In this document: piece by piece, positions 9,573 to 19,063 of the stretch
Position numbering within the stretch: position 1 is the first letter of the stretch
How the letters are laid out: each line of letters opens with the position of its first letter
Origin: Acetobacter orleanensis
GTDB taxonomy: Bacteria; Pseudomonadota; Alphaproteobacteria; Acetobacterales; Acetobacteraceae
Length of the DNA stretch: 64,000 nt
Reading direction: 5' to 3'
Assembly (NCBI RefSeq): GCF_001581005.1
Contig: NZ_LHZV01000066.1
Location: 62,001-126,000, forward strand
Translations under genes and position numbers: made by a program
The notes under the pieces: model-generated
Told to the model about the DNA's origin: nothing
Database searches by the model: none
The model's input: only the letters and a program-made list of their open reading frames with translations

Positions 9573-10220
9573 ATGGACCATGATGACTTTGACGCCGCCC
9601 TTCTCAGCGCTGCCATGACACAGGCTGAGCACGGGGGCTGGGCGTCTGTCTCTCTGCTGGATGCAGCCCGAAACGCCGGACTTTCCTTCCCGCAAACACG
9701 CGAGCGTTTTCCCTGCCGCGCCTCGCTGCTGCTCCGGCTTGGGCGCATGGCGGACGAGTCTGCTCTGGCGGACAACACAACCTTCGGCGCCCCGCGTGAG
9801 CGTCTGTTTGACCTGCTGATGCGCCGTCTGGATGTGTTCCAGCAGTATCGTCATGGCATTCGGGCTGTCATGCGCGCGCTCCCAATGGACCCACCCCTCG
9901 CCCTTCTGCTGGGCGGTGCCACTCTGGAAAGCATGCGCTGGATGGCGGATGCCGCAGGGATTGCGGTTGCCGGGCTGGGCGGCTTGGTGCGGATCAATAT
10001 GGTCGTCGCAATCTGGACCCATACCCTGCGGGCGTGGGAAAAGGATGAGAGCGAAGACATGGGCAGCACCATGGCGGCTCTTGATCAGGCTCTGAACCAA
10101 GCCGCGCGTTTCCGCCTGTTTCCGGCAGAGAGCGCACTGGAAGACGGTGGCCTGCCGGATCTCGATTTTGAGGAACCGGATGCGCCGTCTGCTCCCCTCT
10201 CACCTGAAAATTCTCACTAA
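9573..10220 (+). CDS. TetR-like regulator (COQ9-like alternative)
   Basis: A 215-residue helical protein. The N-terminal 50 residues (ASVSLLDAARNAGLSFPQTRERFPCRASLLLRLG) look like a degenerate TetR helix-turn-helix. The rest (RERLFDLLMRRLDVFQQYRHGIRAVMRALP, then TLRAWEKDESEDMGSTMAALDQAL) is the conserved C-terminal domain seen in a group of alphaproteobacterial TetR-annotated proteins. That domain also resembles the lipid-binding C-terminus of COQ9. The short acidic/Pro tail is not conserved. With ubiK nearby a role in quinone metabolism is conceivable, but this is inference. No strong Shine-Dalgarno sequence is visible. Confidence 0.65.
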   Translation: MDHDDFDAALLSAAMTQAEHGGWASVSLLDAARNAGLSFPQTRERFPCRASLLLRLGRMADESALADNTTFGAPRERLFDLLMRRLDVFQQYRHGIRAVMRALPMDPPLALLLGGATLESMRWMADAAGIAVAGLGGLVRINMVVAIWTHTLRAWEKDESEDMGSTMAALDQALNQAARFRLFPAESALEDGGLPDLDFEEPDAPSAPLSPENSH

Positions 10221-10291
10221 GACGCAAAACAGAGCGTTCTCACTCTTTACGAACGCTACCGGTTGGCCTTAATAAGAGCCAACCGTAGTGT

Positions 10292-10366
10292 TGGGGCGTA
10301 GCCAAGCGGTAAGGCAGCGGATTTTGATTCCGCCATGCGGAGGTTCGAATCCTCCCGCCCCAGCCA
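10292..10366 (+). tRNA. tRNA-Gln (UUG)
   Basis: A complete cloverleaf. Acceptor TGGGGCG pairs with CGCCCCA, the anticodon stem is GCGGA/TCCGC with loop TTTTGAT (anticodon TTG), the T arm contains GGTTCGAATCC, and the CCA end is encoded. The leading unpaired T at position 1 against A is usual for tRNA-Gln. An inverted repeat GGTTGGC/GCCAACC lies just upstream at 10261-10284. Confidence 0.97.
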
Positions 10367-10500
10367 TTTTCTCCAAAACATAAAAATCTCTCTCGCCGTT
10401 TTGGCTGAATATTTTTCCCCTCGTGCAGCACAATCCCTGTACAAGCTGCCGTTAGGCGGGATTATTCTTGCAGAGCCATAAGAGCCACAACGGATTTTTT

Positions 10501-11883
10501 ATGTTTTCTTTTCAGCATTTGTCTGTGCAGAAGAAAATTTCCCTTCTCGCCGCAGTCCTTCTTGGTCTTTTCTGTTTTTCTCTGACAGCTCTCATCCCAG
10601 CTCTTCAGTCACCTGATGAGCGGGATCATCTCAAACGCGCTTATTTTTTGAGCCAAGGGCAAATTTTTCTTGCGTCCAAACCGCATAAGCTGTCGGGCGG
10701 ACCTCTGGATAGCGGCCTTCTGGACTATCTGAATTTTTCAGAAAAATATCCTTTCCATCCAGAAAGTAAGGTCACTGAAAAAGACGTTGTCACCGCAAGA
10801 ACCTTTTTGTGGTCTCACCAGAGCGTTTATGCGGAAGCGCCGGGCACTGGATACTATTTTCCGGCCTTATATGCTCCACAGGCCATAGGGCTGACGACTG
10901 GCCGATGGCTCGGGCTTTCCATTGACCGCTCCTATATGCTCTCCAGACTGAGCGCCATTACTGCGATCAGCCTTCTGCTCTTCATGGCATTCCGGCTCAC
11001 CACCCCCAACCCACTGGTGCTTGCTCTTCTCATTTTACCTATGAGCCTGTTTCAGGAAGCCGCCAGCAGTCTGGATGGTGTCTCTACCGCCGCAACCGTT
11101 CTAGCAACTTCCTGTTTTTTACGCATCACGCAGCAGAGAGAGAAAACGCCCCGGCACCTTCTGGTGCTGTTTGCCGTGTCCGTAACGCTGGTGACATCCT
11201 GCCGCCAGCATGCTTTGCCCTTACTGGGCCTTATCTTTCTCAGCGCTGCCTATACCCGCAGCAAGGCCAGTCTTATCGCTGGAATGCTTGCCAGCCTTTT
11301 TACTCTTTTATGGACTGTGGTGTCTCTTAAAACCACAGTCTTCAGACTGCCGCTCCCAGCCACCTCCGCTTCAGAAAGAGCGGTCTATTATATCCTGCAT
11401 CCATGGTCTTTCTTCAAAATCCTGTTTCATACGCTTGAACAGCGTACCGTGCAGGCGGATTACCTGACAACATTCCTTGGCCGTCTCGGCTGGCTTGATA
11501 CGCCGCTCCCCGCGCACGCTTACATCATTCTGACCAGCGCCCTTATCCTTTTGGCTGTTCTCTCCTGCTCTTTCACGACTTTGCGGGAAAACTGGGTGTG
11601 GCGCGTTGGCCTTCTGTGTGCCGCCTTGGTCTCGTGTTTGCTGATTTTCTTCGCTTTACTCATCACATGGAGCGGCGATCAGGCGATGACAATCAGCGGC
11701 GTGCAAGGGCGTTATTTTCTGATCCCCGTGCTGTTTTTTGCCTATGCGCTCACTGCCAGCGGGAATGGAGAATTGCCTTCACGCCGCTATACCGTATCCC
11801 TAACCCTGCTGGGCGTGCTGTTTCTTTTTTCCACGCACGAAATGATCGGTGTGCTTTTACAGCGTTATTATATTGCGCCATAA
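10501..11883 (+). CDS. DUF2142 family multi-pass membrane protein
   Basis: A 460-residue integral membrane protein with about ten to twelve hydrophobic helices. After the first helix, the periplasmic segment ALQSPDERDHLKRAYFLSQGQ matches the PDE-x-x-H-x-x-RA signature of DUF2142. This family has a GT-C-like glycosyltransferase topology and is often found with surface polysaccharide genes. I use ATG 10501 (MFSFQHLSVQKK); an in-frame TTG 33 bases upstream lacks better support. No enzymatic function is established. The glycosyltransferase block a few kb downstream may be related in function, but this is only positional. Confidence 0.75.
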   Translation: MFSFQHLSVQKKISLLAAVLLGLFCFSLTALIPALQSPDERDHLKRAYFLSQGQIFLASKPHKLSGGPLDSGLLDYLNFSEKYPFHPESKVTEKDVVTARTFLWSHQSVYAEAPGTGYYFPALYAPQAIGLTTGRWLGLSIDRSYMLSRLSAITAISLLLFMAFRLTTPNPLVLALLILPMSLFQEAASSLDGVSTAATVLATSCFLRITQQREKTPRHLLVLFAVSVTLVTSCRQHALPLLGLIFLSAAYTRSKASLIAGMLASLFTLLWTVVSLKTTVFRLPLPATSASERAVYYILHPWSFFKILFHTLEQRTVQADYLTTFLGRLGWLDTPLPAHAYIILTSALILLAVLSCSFTTLRENWVWRVGLLCAALVSCLLIFFALLITWSGDQAMTISGVQGRYFLIPVLFFAYALTASGNGELPSRRYTVSLTLLGVLFLFSTHEMIGVLLQRYYIAP

Positions 11884-11978
11884 AGCTAACTGCCGGTTCC
11901 CGTCCCCACACCAACGCTCGCAATTTATTTAATCGCCACCCCCTCTATAGGGATAGGTCTTTTCCCACACTGCCTGTT

Positions 11979-13229
11979 ATGTCTTGTGTCATGACAGACA
12001 CTCCGGCAGCCGCCCCCACGCCTCTCTTATCTCAGCCCGGTCTTGTTGCGGCTCTTACATCCCGCACACTTGGCGCATTTTCCTCTCAGGTGCAGGCTGT
12101 CGCCGTCGGGTGGCAGATTTATGCGCTGACCCATAGTGCAGCGGCACTTGGCTTTGTCGGTCTTGCGCAGTTTCTGCCCATGGTGATGTTCATTTTTCCG
12201 GCAGGTCACGCGGCTGACCAGCATGACCGGCGGCGCATTGTCATCACCTGCCAGATCATTGAGGCCTGTGCCGCGGCCTTCATGGCGCTGGCCTCCTTTG
12301 AGCATTTTCTGGCGCCGAGCATGATTTATGGTCTGGTTGCCCTATTTGGAATCAGTCGGGCTTTTGAAATGCCCGCCCAACAGACCTTTCTCCCCTCTCT
12401 TGTGCCCACATCCGTTTTTCCGCGTGCATCGGCGCTCTCTGCCTCCCTATTTCAGGTTGCCTCTATTGCCGGGCCTTCGCTGGGTGGTCTGCTTTATGGG
12501 CTGGGGGCTGGCATCTGTTACGCGTTATGTGCCGCGGGTTTTGCCGTGGCCGCTCTGGCAACCACCAGTATGACGCTGCGCTTCCCAGCCCGCCCCCGGC
12601 AACCCGCCACACTCTCTGCTGTTTTTGGCGGCATTTCCTTCTTACGCCGGAAACCGGCAATGCTCGGAGCACTCTCTCTGGATCTTTTTGCGGTTCTACT
12701 GGGGGGGGCGACCGCCATGCTACCCCTCTTTGCGACCGATATTCTCCATGCTGGCCCGTTGGGCTTGGGGCTACTCCGGGCAGCGCCCGCCATTGGCGCG
12801 CTGCTGGTCGCCACTGTTCTTGCCCGCTATCCGTTGGGCCGCCACGCCGGGCTGTGGATGTTTGTCGCGGTCATGATCTTCGGGGTCGCCACGATCATTT
12901 TCGGGCTTTCCCGTTCCATTCCGGTTTCCATTACCGCACTCGCCGTGCTGGGCGGCGCAGATGTTATCAGCGTGATGGTCCGGAGTGCGCTCGTTCAGCT
13001 TGGCACACCAGATGAAATGCGCGGACGAGTTTCCGCCGTTAACATGCTGTTCATCGGCTCATCAAACCAGTTGGGAGAGTTTGAAAGCGGGATGCTAGCG
13101 AGTGCTATTGGGGCTGTTCCTGCTGTTGTGGTCGGCGGGATTGGCACATTGATCATTACCGGCCTGTGGATGGCATTTTTCCCGGGCTTGCGGAAACTTG
13201 ACCGTCTGGATGATATCAAACCCGATTAA
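11979..13229 (+). CDS. MFS transporter (EntS/DHA3-like exporter)
   Basis: A 416-residue major facilitator with about 12 membrane helices. The segment GHAADQHDRRRIVITCQ between helices 2 and 3 is the MFS motif A. Sequences such as SRAFEMPAQQTFLPSLVP and DEMRGRVSAVNMLFIGSSNQLGEFESG are typical of the EntS-like exporter subgroup. The reading frame stays open far upstream into the DUF2142 gene, but the protein family begins at SQPGLVAALTSRTLGAFSSQVQAVA. ATG 11979 (or 11991) is therefore the realistic start. The substrate cannot be predicted. A hairpin terminator follows before the convergent HU gene. Confidence 0.82.
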   Translation: MSCVMTDTPAAAPTPLLSQPGLVAALTSRTLGAFSSQVQAVAVGWQIYALTHSAAALGFVGLAQFLPMVMFIFPAGHAADQHDRRRIVITCQIIEACAAAFMALASFEHFLAPSMIYGLVALFGISRAFEMPAQQTFLPSLVPTSVFPRASALSASLFQVASIAGPSLGGLLYGLGAGICYALCAAGFAVAALATTSMTLRFPARPRQPATLSAVFGGISFLRRKPAMLGALSLDLFAVLLGGATAMLPLFATDILHAGPLGLGLLRAAPAIGALLVATVLARYPLGRHAGLWMFVAVMIFGVATIIFGLSRSIPVSITALAVLGGADVISVMVRSALVQLGTPDEMRGRVSAVNMLFIGSSNQLGEFESGMLASAIGAVPAVVVGGIGTLIITGLWMAFFPGLRKLDRLDDIKPD

Positions 13230-13267
13230 AACACAAGAAGACGGTTCATTCTTGGAAAAAAGACAAA

Positions 13268-13302
13268 AAAAACAGCCCTAAGGAAGCCTTAGAACTGTTT
13301 TC
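13268..13302 (-). terminator. Rho-independent terminator (HU side, possibly bidirectional)
   Basis: AAACAG and CTAAGG (13270-13283) pair with CCTTAG and CTGTTT (13287-13300). Read on the minus strand the hairpin is followed by a run of eight T, ideal for ending the HU transcript. On the plus strand only TTTT C follows, so it may also serve the MFS gene. Further hairpins lie at 13315-13346 and around the HU stop codon. Confidence 0.75.
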
Positions 13303-13356
13303 AAAAGCATGAAGCAGAGTAAAAAACCTGCCTGTACTTTACTCTGAAAAAAGCAA

Positions 13357-13626
13357 TCAGACTGCTTTTTTCAGATTCGGGCTGGCTTTAAAGCGTACCG
13401 TCTTACCGGCTTTCACTTTTACAGGCTCACCCGTCCGCGGATTCAGGGCTTTGCGCGCCTTTGTCTTGCGAACTGTAAAGGTCCCAAAAGACGGAAGGGT
13501 AAATCCACCTTCCCGCTTCAACTCTTCTACAATCGCATCCAGAAGGTCGTTCGCAGCCTGATTGGCGGCAACGCCGGTGCAGTTGATCGAGTCCTGGATC
13601 ACCGCAGCAATAAAGGCCTTGCTCAT
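13357..13626 (-). CDS. HU family DNA-binding protein
   Basis: An 89-residue histone-like nucleoid protein. It has the full HU layout: N-terminal helices (SKAFIAAVIQDSINCTG, DLLDAIVEELKREG), the FTLPSFGTFTVRKTKARKALNPRTGEPVKVKAGKTVRFKASPNLKKAV beta-arm region with the conserved arm RNPRTG-like motif (here ALNPRTGEP), and a Lys-rich C-terminus. It packages and bends DNA without strong sequence preference. Whether it is the alpha or beta type cannot be decided. It stands alone with a hairpin and T-run terminator downstream and an AT-rich upstream region. Confidence 0.93.
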   Translation of the reverse strand: MSKAFIAAVIQDSINCTGVAANQAANDLLDAIVEELKREGGFTLPSFGTFTVRKTKARKALNPRTGEPVKVKAGKTVRFKASPNLKKAV

Positions 13627-13740
13627 TGAGACTTTAACTCCCCTTCAGACAGAACTATGTGAGTAACAATTCTTCGGCTACTATAACCAGCAACACTCGC
13701 GGCTTGATAGTCATATTTCACCCAAAAAACCAAATTAAAA

Positions 13741-14700
13741 ATGCAATCAGTTTCGATTTCCCCCGCAGGCATCATCAAAAAACAGGTTGAAAGAGCACCC
13801 TTTGCTCCTTTGCCTACGGGAACAGTCTGCCTTTTTGCCTGTTATGCTCCAGATGGCAATCTTCCACCCTATACCTGTTTTTACCTGAAAAACCTGTTGG
13901 AATGTGGCATTATCCTCCATATTATTTTGTCTGGAACAGAAATTATTCATAAAACCACACAGAATTTTTGTAATAACTATGGTATTCAGGTCTGGAAAAG
14001 GCCAAATGGCGGCCTAGATTTTGGCGCGTGGCAGTTTCTTCTGAAAAAAGGACTCGCTGAAGGCGCACCTTATGTTCTTTTTGCCAATGACAGCGTTTTC
14101 GGCCCCTTTGCCCCCCTGTCGCCCCTTCTGGAAAAACTTGGCGCACGTCATCGCCCCGCATGGGGGCTCGTTGCCTCACGCGCGGTGACACCACACCTGC
14201 AATCCTGGTTTATCGGCCTTTCTCAGGCGGCATTTCAGTCAGCCCCTGTTCAGCGCGTTCTGAAGCTTCCTTTTGCCGATATGAACCGCGATGAAATTAT
14301 CTGGCACGGTGAACTCGGTTTGTCCGTTGCCCTGAACGCTGCGGGGTTTCCCCTTCATGCCGCATGGAGTGACCTTAACACGCCCATCGCCCGTTTTTTC
14401 CCCACCAACCCCATGCACACACATTGGCGCGGCATGGTACAAACGGGCACGGTGCCTTTCTTCAAGCAAGAAATTTTACGGGACAACCCATTTCGGGTTC
14501 CGCATCTTTCAGACTGGCGCGCTTTGATCTCGCCAGAAAGCGGTTTCAACCCTGACTGGATTGAAACCTACCTGAACCAGCATCCTCCCCGCCCCACCAT
14601 CCTCCACCCAACATGGAAAGGGCGCGCGGTTTATCGGGTCATCACGCAGTTGGATCGGCTGAAATGGCAGAAAGATCGGTGGCAAGACGCCGGGCGTTAG
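13741..14700 (+). CDS. RgpF-like (rhamnan synthesis F family) protein
   Basis: A 319-residue protein of the family that includes RgpF, involved in rhamnose-containing polysaccharide synthesis. The signature segments are visible: CLFACYAPDGNLPPYTCFYLKNLLECG, VWKRPNGGLDFGAWQFLL, VLFANDSVFGPFAPL and WHGELGLSVALNAAGF. It is probably a cytoplasmic sugar transferase or modifier of surface glycans. There is no strong ribosome-binding site before ATG 13741. Its 3' end overlaps the convergent giant glycosyltransferase gene by 59 bp. Its base composition is more AT-rich at the 5' end than the core genes around it. Confidence 0.75.
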   Translation: MQSVSISPAGIIKKQVERAPFAPLPTGTVCLFACYAPDGNLPPYTCFYLKNLLECGIILHIILSGTEIIHKTTQNFCNNYGIQVWKRPNGGLDFGAWQFLLKKGLAEGAPYVLFANDSVFGPFAPLSPLLEKLGARHRPAWGLVASRAVTPHLQSWFIGLSQAAFQSAPVQRVLKLPFADMNRDEIIWHGELGLSVALNAAGFPLHAAWSDLNTPIARFFPTNPMHTHWRGMVQTGTVPFFKQEILRDNPFRVPHLSDWRALISPESGFNPDWIETYLNQHPPRPTILHPTWKGRAVYRVITQLDRLKWQKDRWQDAGR

Positions 14701-17536
14701 CCGTTTCTTTTGCCACAACGTCTCGCAGAACGCCGTCCAGTTCGGCCGTCTGTTCTTCAAACGTCGCCAGAGTGTGTTTGAGCGGATTAACGTATCCCGT
14801 CAGTTTTTCTGGATTTCTCAAAAGCGCCTCAATCGCTTTTTGCAGACCATCGGCCTGCCCATCCATGGCAATCAGCGTGCCGTTAACCCCATCAACAATA
14901 TCTTCCGATTGACCACCGGGAGCCGTGGAAATTACCCATATATCGCGCGCCAGAGCTTCCCGCACGGTCAACCCGTAGCTTTCCTTCCATTGTGACGGGA
15001 AGAGCAGCACATCAATCCCATCGAAAAATGTCTCCATGGTTTCTGGAGAATAGGCCGGCACCGTCGTGACGGTTCCCTTTACTTTCCATGACTCGGTGTA
15101 AACAGAGCGAATCCCCAGATTCAGCTTGTTATCAACAACCCGAAGTTCCCAGTTGCTTTCCGAGAGCGCCTGAAACGCTCGCCGCACCAGCGGATAACCT
15201 TTAATATTTTCTGTGCCGCCAACATATCCAAACCGCAGCGGGCTTCCAGACTGGCGCGGCGTACGCGGAACTAACGGCCAGATAAACCCATTTTTGTTCA
15301 CGATAATACGCTCTGGAGAAACACCATTGGCAATAAACAACTGCCGATGTGTCTCGCTCGGGGAAAGAAGCAGGGCAGCCCCCTCCAGCGCGGCCCGCAT
15401 CATCACAGCGCGGTCAGCCAGATGCCGCGCCTCTGGCACACACATCTGGCAAATACGCAAATTAATTGTTTCCTGAAAACAATAATGTCCGTCAGCTTTC
15501 ACCATGAACTGACGCTCACACAACCACCATGCATCATGCAGTGTAATAATATAAGGCACACCGGCTTCAATACAGGCCCTTAACAAGCCCAGCCCCATAC
15601 CTTGCGTTGCATGAAAATGCACGACATCAGGCTGCATGGCAGAAAGCCATTTCCTGAAGTGACTGGTCGCGGCCTCATTATCAATACCCCCCACCCGGTC
15701 ATGATCAGGTGGGACCCGCACCCCCAGCACGGAACACCCACCCACACTATAGCGAACAGACGCCTTGCCACGATTGTGCAATTCCGGACGGGACGTCATG
15801 ACAGACACATCCACGTCTGGCAGGCGCTGCAAGCGACGGACCATTTCTTCCGCGACAAACGTTGCGCCACCAAAAGAGCGCGGGCTGAAATACACATTGA
15901 CGCACAGAACATGCAGATTTGTTTTAGAGCGATTTTCAACAGGCCGCCCGAAGACCGGCAGGACCTGCTGCTGGGTAATCTGCTCAGGACTATAACGGCC
16001 GAGAACGTCCTCATAGGCCTGTTGGCCTAACCGCGCTCTTAAAGCCGCGTCTTCAGCCAGTCGCAGAATAGCATCTCGCCACTGCGTATCCTGTTCAGCC
16101 AGCAGACCATTTTCCTCATCCCGCATAACCTGAAGGAAGGCGTCACGCGGAGAACAGACGGCGGGCACTTTCAGAATAGCCGCTTCAAGAAATTTGATAT
16201 TACTTTTGGCGTCATTGAACACTGTGGGTTCAAGAGGCGCAATTGTCATATCCGCTTGCGCCAGAAGCCCAAGATAAGCCGCATAATCACGCCCTGCCAG
16301 CGTCTGTACGCGGTCCTTGACGGCTTCAAAGCTTTCAGGAAGCGTGAGGTCTCCTATAATACAGAGTGTCAAACGCGGGTCTGTTTGCATAGCGGCCAGA
16401 ATACCCTTGGCCGCAACCCGGAAATCAGCATCATGCGTTTTGGTGCCGGACCCATAAACAATACGGATTTCCTGCGTAGTGTCATGCGCTGGCACGCCGT
16501 ACTCCGCCAGACTGCGTGCGATATCTATCGTCTGCTGATCCAGAGCGTTTTCAATAACAACGGCAGACGGAATGCCTGCATCCCGCATGGCTTGAGCTAG
16601 CACTCGGGTGGAAGCAATGGCGCGGTCACAAGACAGCAGGCATTTTCTGAATAGCCTGACACCAAAAAGCAGCTGGTTTTGCTCCGCCTTATCCAGCGTC
16701 TGCAGGTTGCCATTTTCCTGATATAGTTCGGCGGAGAAAATCAGGTCATCCACTTCCCACCACGGGGATAAACCAAGCCGCCGTGTTTCCTGCAGAAGGT
16801 TTTCAACCGATTCAAAGGCAGGAACTCTGTAGAAAATAACCTCTGTGCAGGTTTGTAACGCTGACAGTGCTTGCTCAGCTTCACGCCAGTCAACAACATC
16901 CACGGCCCAGCCCAGAGAACGCAGTTGCTCCTCTTTTTGCCAAACCCGATATTTTGCACATTGCCGCAGCGAAAGTTCTGCAATTATTAGGAAACGCGGC
17001 GCAAGCTGACCTCGCGTTTCACCAAGCGACTGCGTATAAATCACCTCAAGTGTTTTCTGCCGCTCCTCCGCCGTTACTGGGCGGAGTTTTACCTCATGCG
17101 TCTGAAGAGTTGACGGCCGTGCTGAAGCGGCAGCACCTGAGGAAGGCTTCTTGCGATCAGGCGTGAGCCGCCCCACCATCCGCCCCAGCTTCGTCTGTGG
17201 CAAGCGGGCCTGAAGACGTTGCGTAACGCCTTTCACCCCCTCATCCTGATAAACCTCTCTCACGCGCCGATACACGACGGGGATTTTCTGCCCAGTGGGC
17301 AATTGTCCCTTCATCAAATGCCGGACAACACGCAAAGGGGCTGTAACACGCCAAGACACCGTCTGCTGTTGCACATGTAGTATATGGCGCAAGTGAGCCG
17401 CTTCATGCGCCAGACCGTCAACCCGCATGCCCTGTATCTGTGCACTGGCGCGATAGCTGGCGGACAAGGCTTCTGCCTGCGTCAGAACCTGCCTGATTTT
17501 TTCTGAATTGTCAGGTGAATCACTCACAGGCGGCAC
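14642..17536 (-). CDS. Two-module glycosyltransferase (GT4 type)
   Basis: A 964-residue soluble protein. After about 140 variable residues a first glycosyltransferase-like module runs from about residue 175 to 535. It has PRFLIIAELSLRQCAKYRVWQK, the acidic WWEVDDLIF and the sugar-nucleotide-type NIKFLEAAILKVPAVCSPRDAF region. A second, canonical GT4 module (about 540-930) begins VLCVNVYFSPRSFGGATFVAEEM and includes PDVVHFHATQGMG and the C-terminal LLFPSQWKESYGLTVREALARD donor-binding block. The family transfers sugars from activated donors. The polymer or protein target is unknown. It lies immediately downstream of the RTX-like protein gene on the same strand, suggesting a shared role in surface glycosylation. 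Confidence 0.85.
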   Translation of the reverse strand: MPPVSDSPDNSEKIRQVLTQAEALSASYRASAQIQGMRVDGLAHEAAHLRHILHVQQQTVSWRVTAPLRVVRHLMKGQLPTGQKIPVVYRRVREVYQDEGVKGVTQRLQARLPQTKLGRMVGRLTPDRKKPSSGAAASARPSTLQTHEVKLRPVTAEERQKTLEVIYTQSLGETRGQLAPRFLIIAELSLRQCAKYRVWQKEEQLRSLGWAVDVVDWREAEQALSALQTCTEVIFYRVPAFESVENLLQETRRLGLSPWWEVDDLIFSAELYQENGNLQTLDKAEQNQLLFGVRLFRKCLLSCDRAIASTRVLAQAMRDAGIPSAVVIENALDQQTIDIARSLAEYGVPAHDTTQEIRIVYGSGTKTHDADFRVAAKGILAAMQTDPRLTLCIIGDLTLPESFEAVKDRVQTLAGRDYAAYLGLLAQADMTIAPLEPTVFNDAKSNIKFLEAAILKVPAVCSPRDAFLQVMRDEENGLLAEQDTQWRDAILRLAEDAALRARLGQQAYEDVLGRYSPEQITQQQVLPVFGRPVENRSKTNLHVLCVNVYFSPRSFGGATFVAEEMVRRLQRLPDVDVSVMTSRPELHNRGKASVRYSVGGCSVLGVRVPPDHDRVGGIDNEAATSHFRKWLSAMQPDVVHFHATQGMGLGLLRACIEAGVPYIITLHDAWWLCERQFMVKADGHYCFQETINLRICQMCVPEARHLADRAVMMRAALEGAALLLSPSETHRQLFIANGVSPERIIVNKNGFIWPLVPRTPRQSGSPLRFGYVGGTENIKGYPLVRRAFQALSESNWELRVVDNKLNLGIRSVYTESWKVKGTVTTVPAYSPETMETFFDGIDVLLFPSQWKESYGLTVREALARDIWVISTAPGGQSEDIVDGVNGTLIAMDGQADGLQKAIEALLRNPEKLTGYVNPLKHTLATFEEQTAELDGVLRDVVAKETANARRLATDLSAISADPTA

Positions 17537-17582
17537 TTTCTCAGCAAGACGAAGATTTGAAACTGTTACTTATATTCCGCTC

Positions 17583-17612
17583 AAAAGAAAACCGGGCCTT
17601 TCGGCCCGGTTT
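17583..17612 (-). terminator. Rho-independent terminator of the RTX-like gene
   Basis: AAACCGGGCC (17589-17598) and GGCCCGGTTT (17603-17612) form a perfect ten-pair stem with a four-base loop. On the minus strand the hairpin is followed by TTTTCTTTT. It lies 32 bp after the stop of the RTX-like gene, and the strength of the stem suggests a heavily transcribed gene. Confidence 0.92.
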
Positions 17613-17644
17613 CCTTGGAACGCAAACAGTCCTGAGACTGAATT

Positions 17645-19063
17645 TTACTTCAGACCGCTGAACTGGTTTGTGTTCAGGCTGGAGTAGTCAACAAACGTGA
17701 TCTGGCTGTTATCAGACAGCGTAATCGTTGTGTTGTTGCCGTTATGTGCGGCTTTATCCAGCACGTTCTGCTGGAACTGAGACGCCGTGTAGTCATAATC
17801 GACCAGCAGCACGGAGTTACCAGCAGCGCTACCGAAGTCTGTGATGGTGTAGTCAGCGCCAGCAATCCCGTCGCGGAAGCCGAATACGTTAGCCGCACCA
17901 GAACCACCCGTCAGCGTTGCATTGCCAACACCGCCAACCAGCGTATCGCTGGCAGAGCCACCGATGAACAGCTGGCTACCCGTTGTGCCAACAACGTTAC
18001 CGAATGCGTGGATACCGAATGCAGAAGATGCACCGTCCAGCGTTTCGTTACCGTCGTTCGCTACGAACAGGGAGTCAGCACTCGTAGCGTTGACACGCGC
18101 ATACAGGTTGTTGGAACCGAAGATGGTTGCCTGACCAGCCGTAATGGTCGTGTCACCCGTGCCACCAATGAAGGTGAGAGCACCGCTGACATTGATATTC
18201 GCGGAGTCTGTATGCGCGGTGGTGAGGTTACCATGCGCAGCAGAAATGGTGTTCCGCTGACCACCTTCAACCGTGCCGGTTGCACCAGCCATGTTGATGT
18301 AGTCGTTAGAGCCACCGGTTACGGTGCTTGCGCCGCCAACCGTGATCTGCTCGTTCCCTGCAGCGTCAACCACCAGAGAGTTTTCGCCCACGTTAACGAA
18401 GGAGTTGCCACCGTTCAGCGTGATGCTCTGCACACCAGAGGTTGCAGTGATCGTATCCTGACCATCAGAGTGAACATAGTTCACGCCGGTGCCCAGAGTA
18501 ATGGTGTTGTTGCCGGCACCAGCATAGATGGTGTCGTTACCATTACCGCCGTTGATGGTGTCATTGCCGTCACCCGTACGGATGTCCCATGCGCCGGGAG
18601 CCGCATCCAGGTAATCGCCCTGGAACAGGTTGTCGCCAGAACCACCGACGAACAGACCGCTCTGTGCGCCTGCATGGAAGCCAACGCCCTGCGCGGTGCC
18701 TGCAATAACGCTCAGATAGTCGGTCGTCACTTTGCTTGCGTCGATATTGACCCAAGCGTCCAGAGCCGTGCTCGGAGCGGTTGTTGCAGAGTTGGCACCA
18801 ACAGTCAGCCAGCGAAAATCGCCGGAAACCTGATAGGAACCACCTGCCGTGATCACGCCATAACCAGACTGGTTGCTGGAACTAGAAGCTTTGCTATTGG
18901 AGCCCTTGTCCAGATAACGAGCATCCAGCTTCCCGTCGTCAATCTGGCCTGAAAGCTGGTTGGCAAGAGCCTGCGTCCGGCCTACGAACGCGGTGTTCAT
19001 AGCACCATCAACAGTGACCTGTACGGTCCCTCCTGACGCACCAGCAACGGTGATAATCGCCAT
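17645..19063 (-). CDS. RTX-like repeat surface or secreted protein
   Basis: A 472-residue protein with no cysteine, rich in Gly, Asn, Thr, Ala, Ser and Asp. The N-terminus (MAIITVAGASGGTVQVTVDG) has no classical signal peptide. From about residue 150 it contains repeats of GG-x-G-N/D-D-T type (TGDGNDTINGGNGNDTIYAG and many later variants) that form calcium-binding beta-rolls in RTX proteins. The C-terminus ends with hydrophobic and aromatic residues (DNSQITFVDYSSLNTNQFSGLK), as in type I secretion substrates. I infer export by a type I system and a surface role (adhesin or S-layer-like). AAGGAC lies upstream of the ATG, the leader is long and the terminator strong. Confidence 0.8.
   Translation of the reverse strand: MAIITVAGASGGTVQVTVDGAMNTAFVGRTQALANQLSGQIDDGKLDARYLDKGSNSKASSSSNQSGYGVITAGGSYQVSGDFRWLTVGANSATTAPSTALDAWVNIDASKVTTDYLSVIAGTAQGVGFHAGAQSGLFVGGSGDNLFQGDYLDAAPGAWDIRTGDGNDTINGGNGNDTIYAGAGNNTITLGTGVNYVHSDGQDTITATSGVQSITLNGGNSFVNVGENSLVVDAAGNEQITVGGASTVTGGSNDYINMAGATGTVEGGQRNTISAAHGNLTTAHTDSANINVSGALTFIGGTGDTTITAGQATIFGSNNLYARVNATSADSLFVANDGNETLDGASSAFGIHAFGNVVGTTGSQLFIGGSASDTLVGGVGNATLTGGSGAANVFGFRDGIAGADYTITDFGSAAGNSVLLVDYDYTASQFQQNVLDKAAHNGNNTTITLSDNSQITFVDYSSLNTNQFSGLK

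Noticed and set aside
10261-10284. GGTTGGC/GCCAACC hairpin upstream of tRNA-Gln as a terminator
   Set aside because: No T run follows on either strand, so it is only noted with the tRNA.
11598-11978. An N-terminal extension of the MFS gene into the DUF2142 gene
   Set aside because: The extra 127 residues are out of frame coding from the DUF2142 gene and do not resemble a transporter; the family start is at about 11979-12010.
17744-18952. A 402-residue open frame on the plus strand opposite the RTX-like gene
   Set aside because: The protein has a composition dictated by the reverse complement of Gly/Asn/Thr repeats, with no ribosome-binding site or recognisable domain, while the minus-strand frame is a coherent RTX-like protein with its own terminator.
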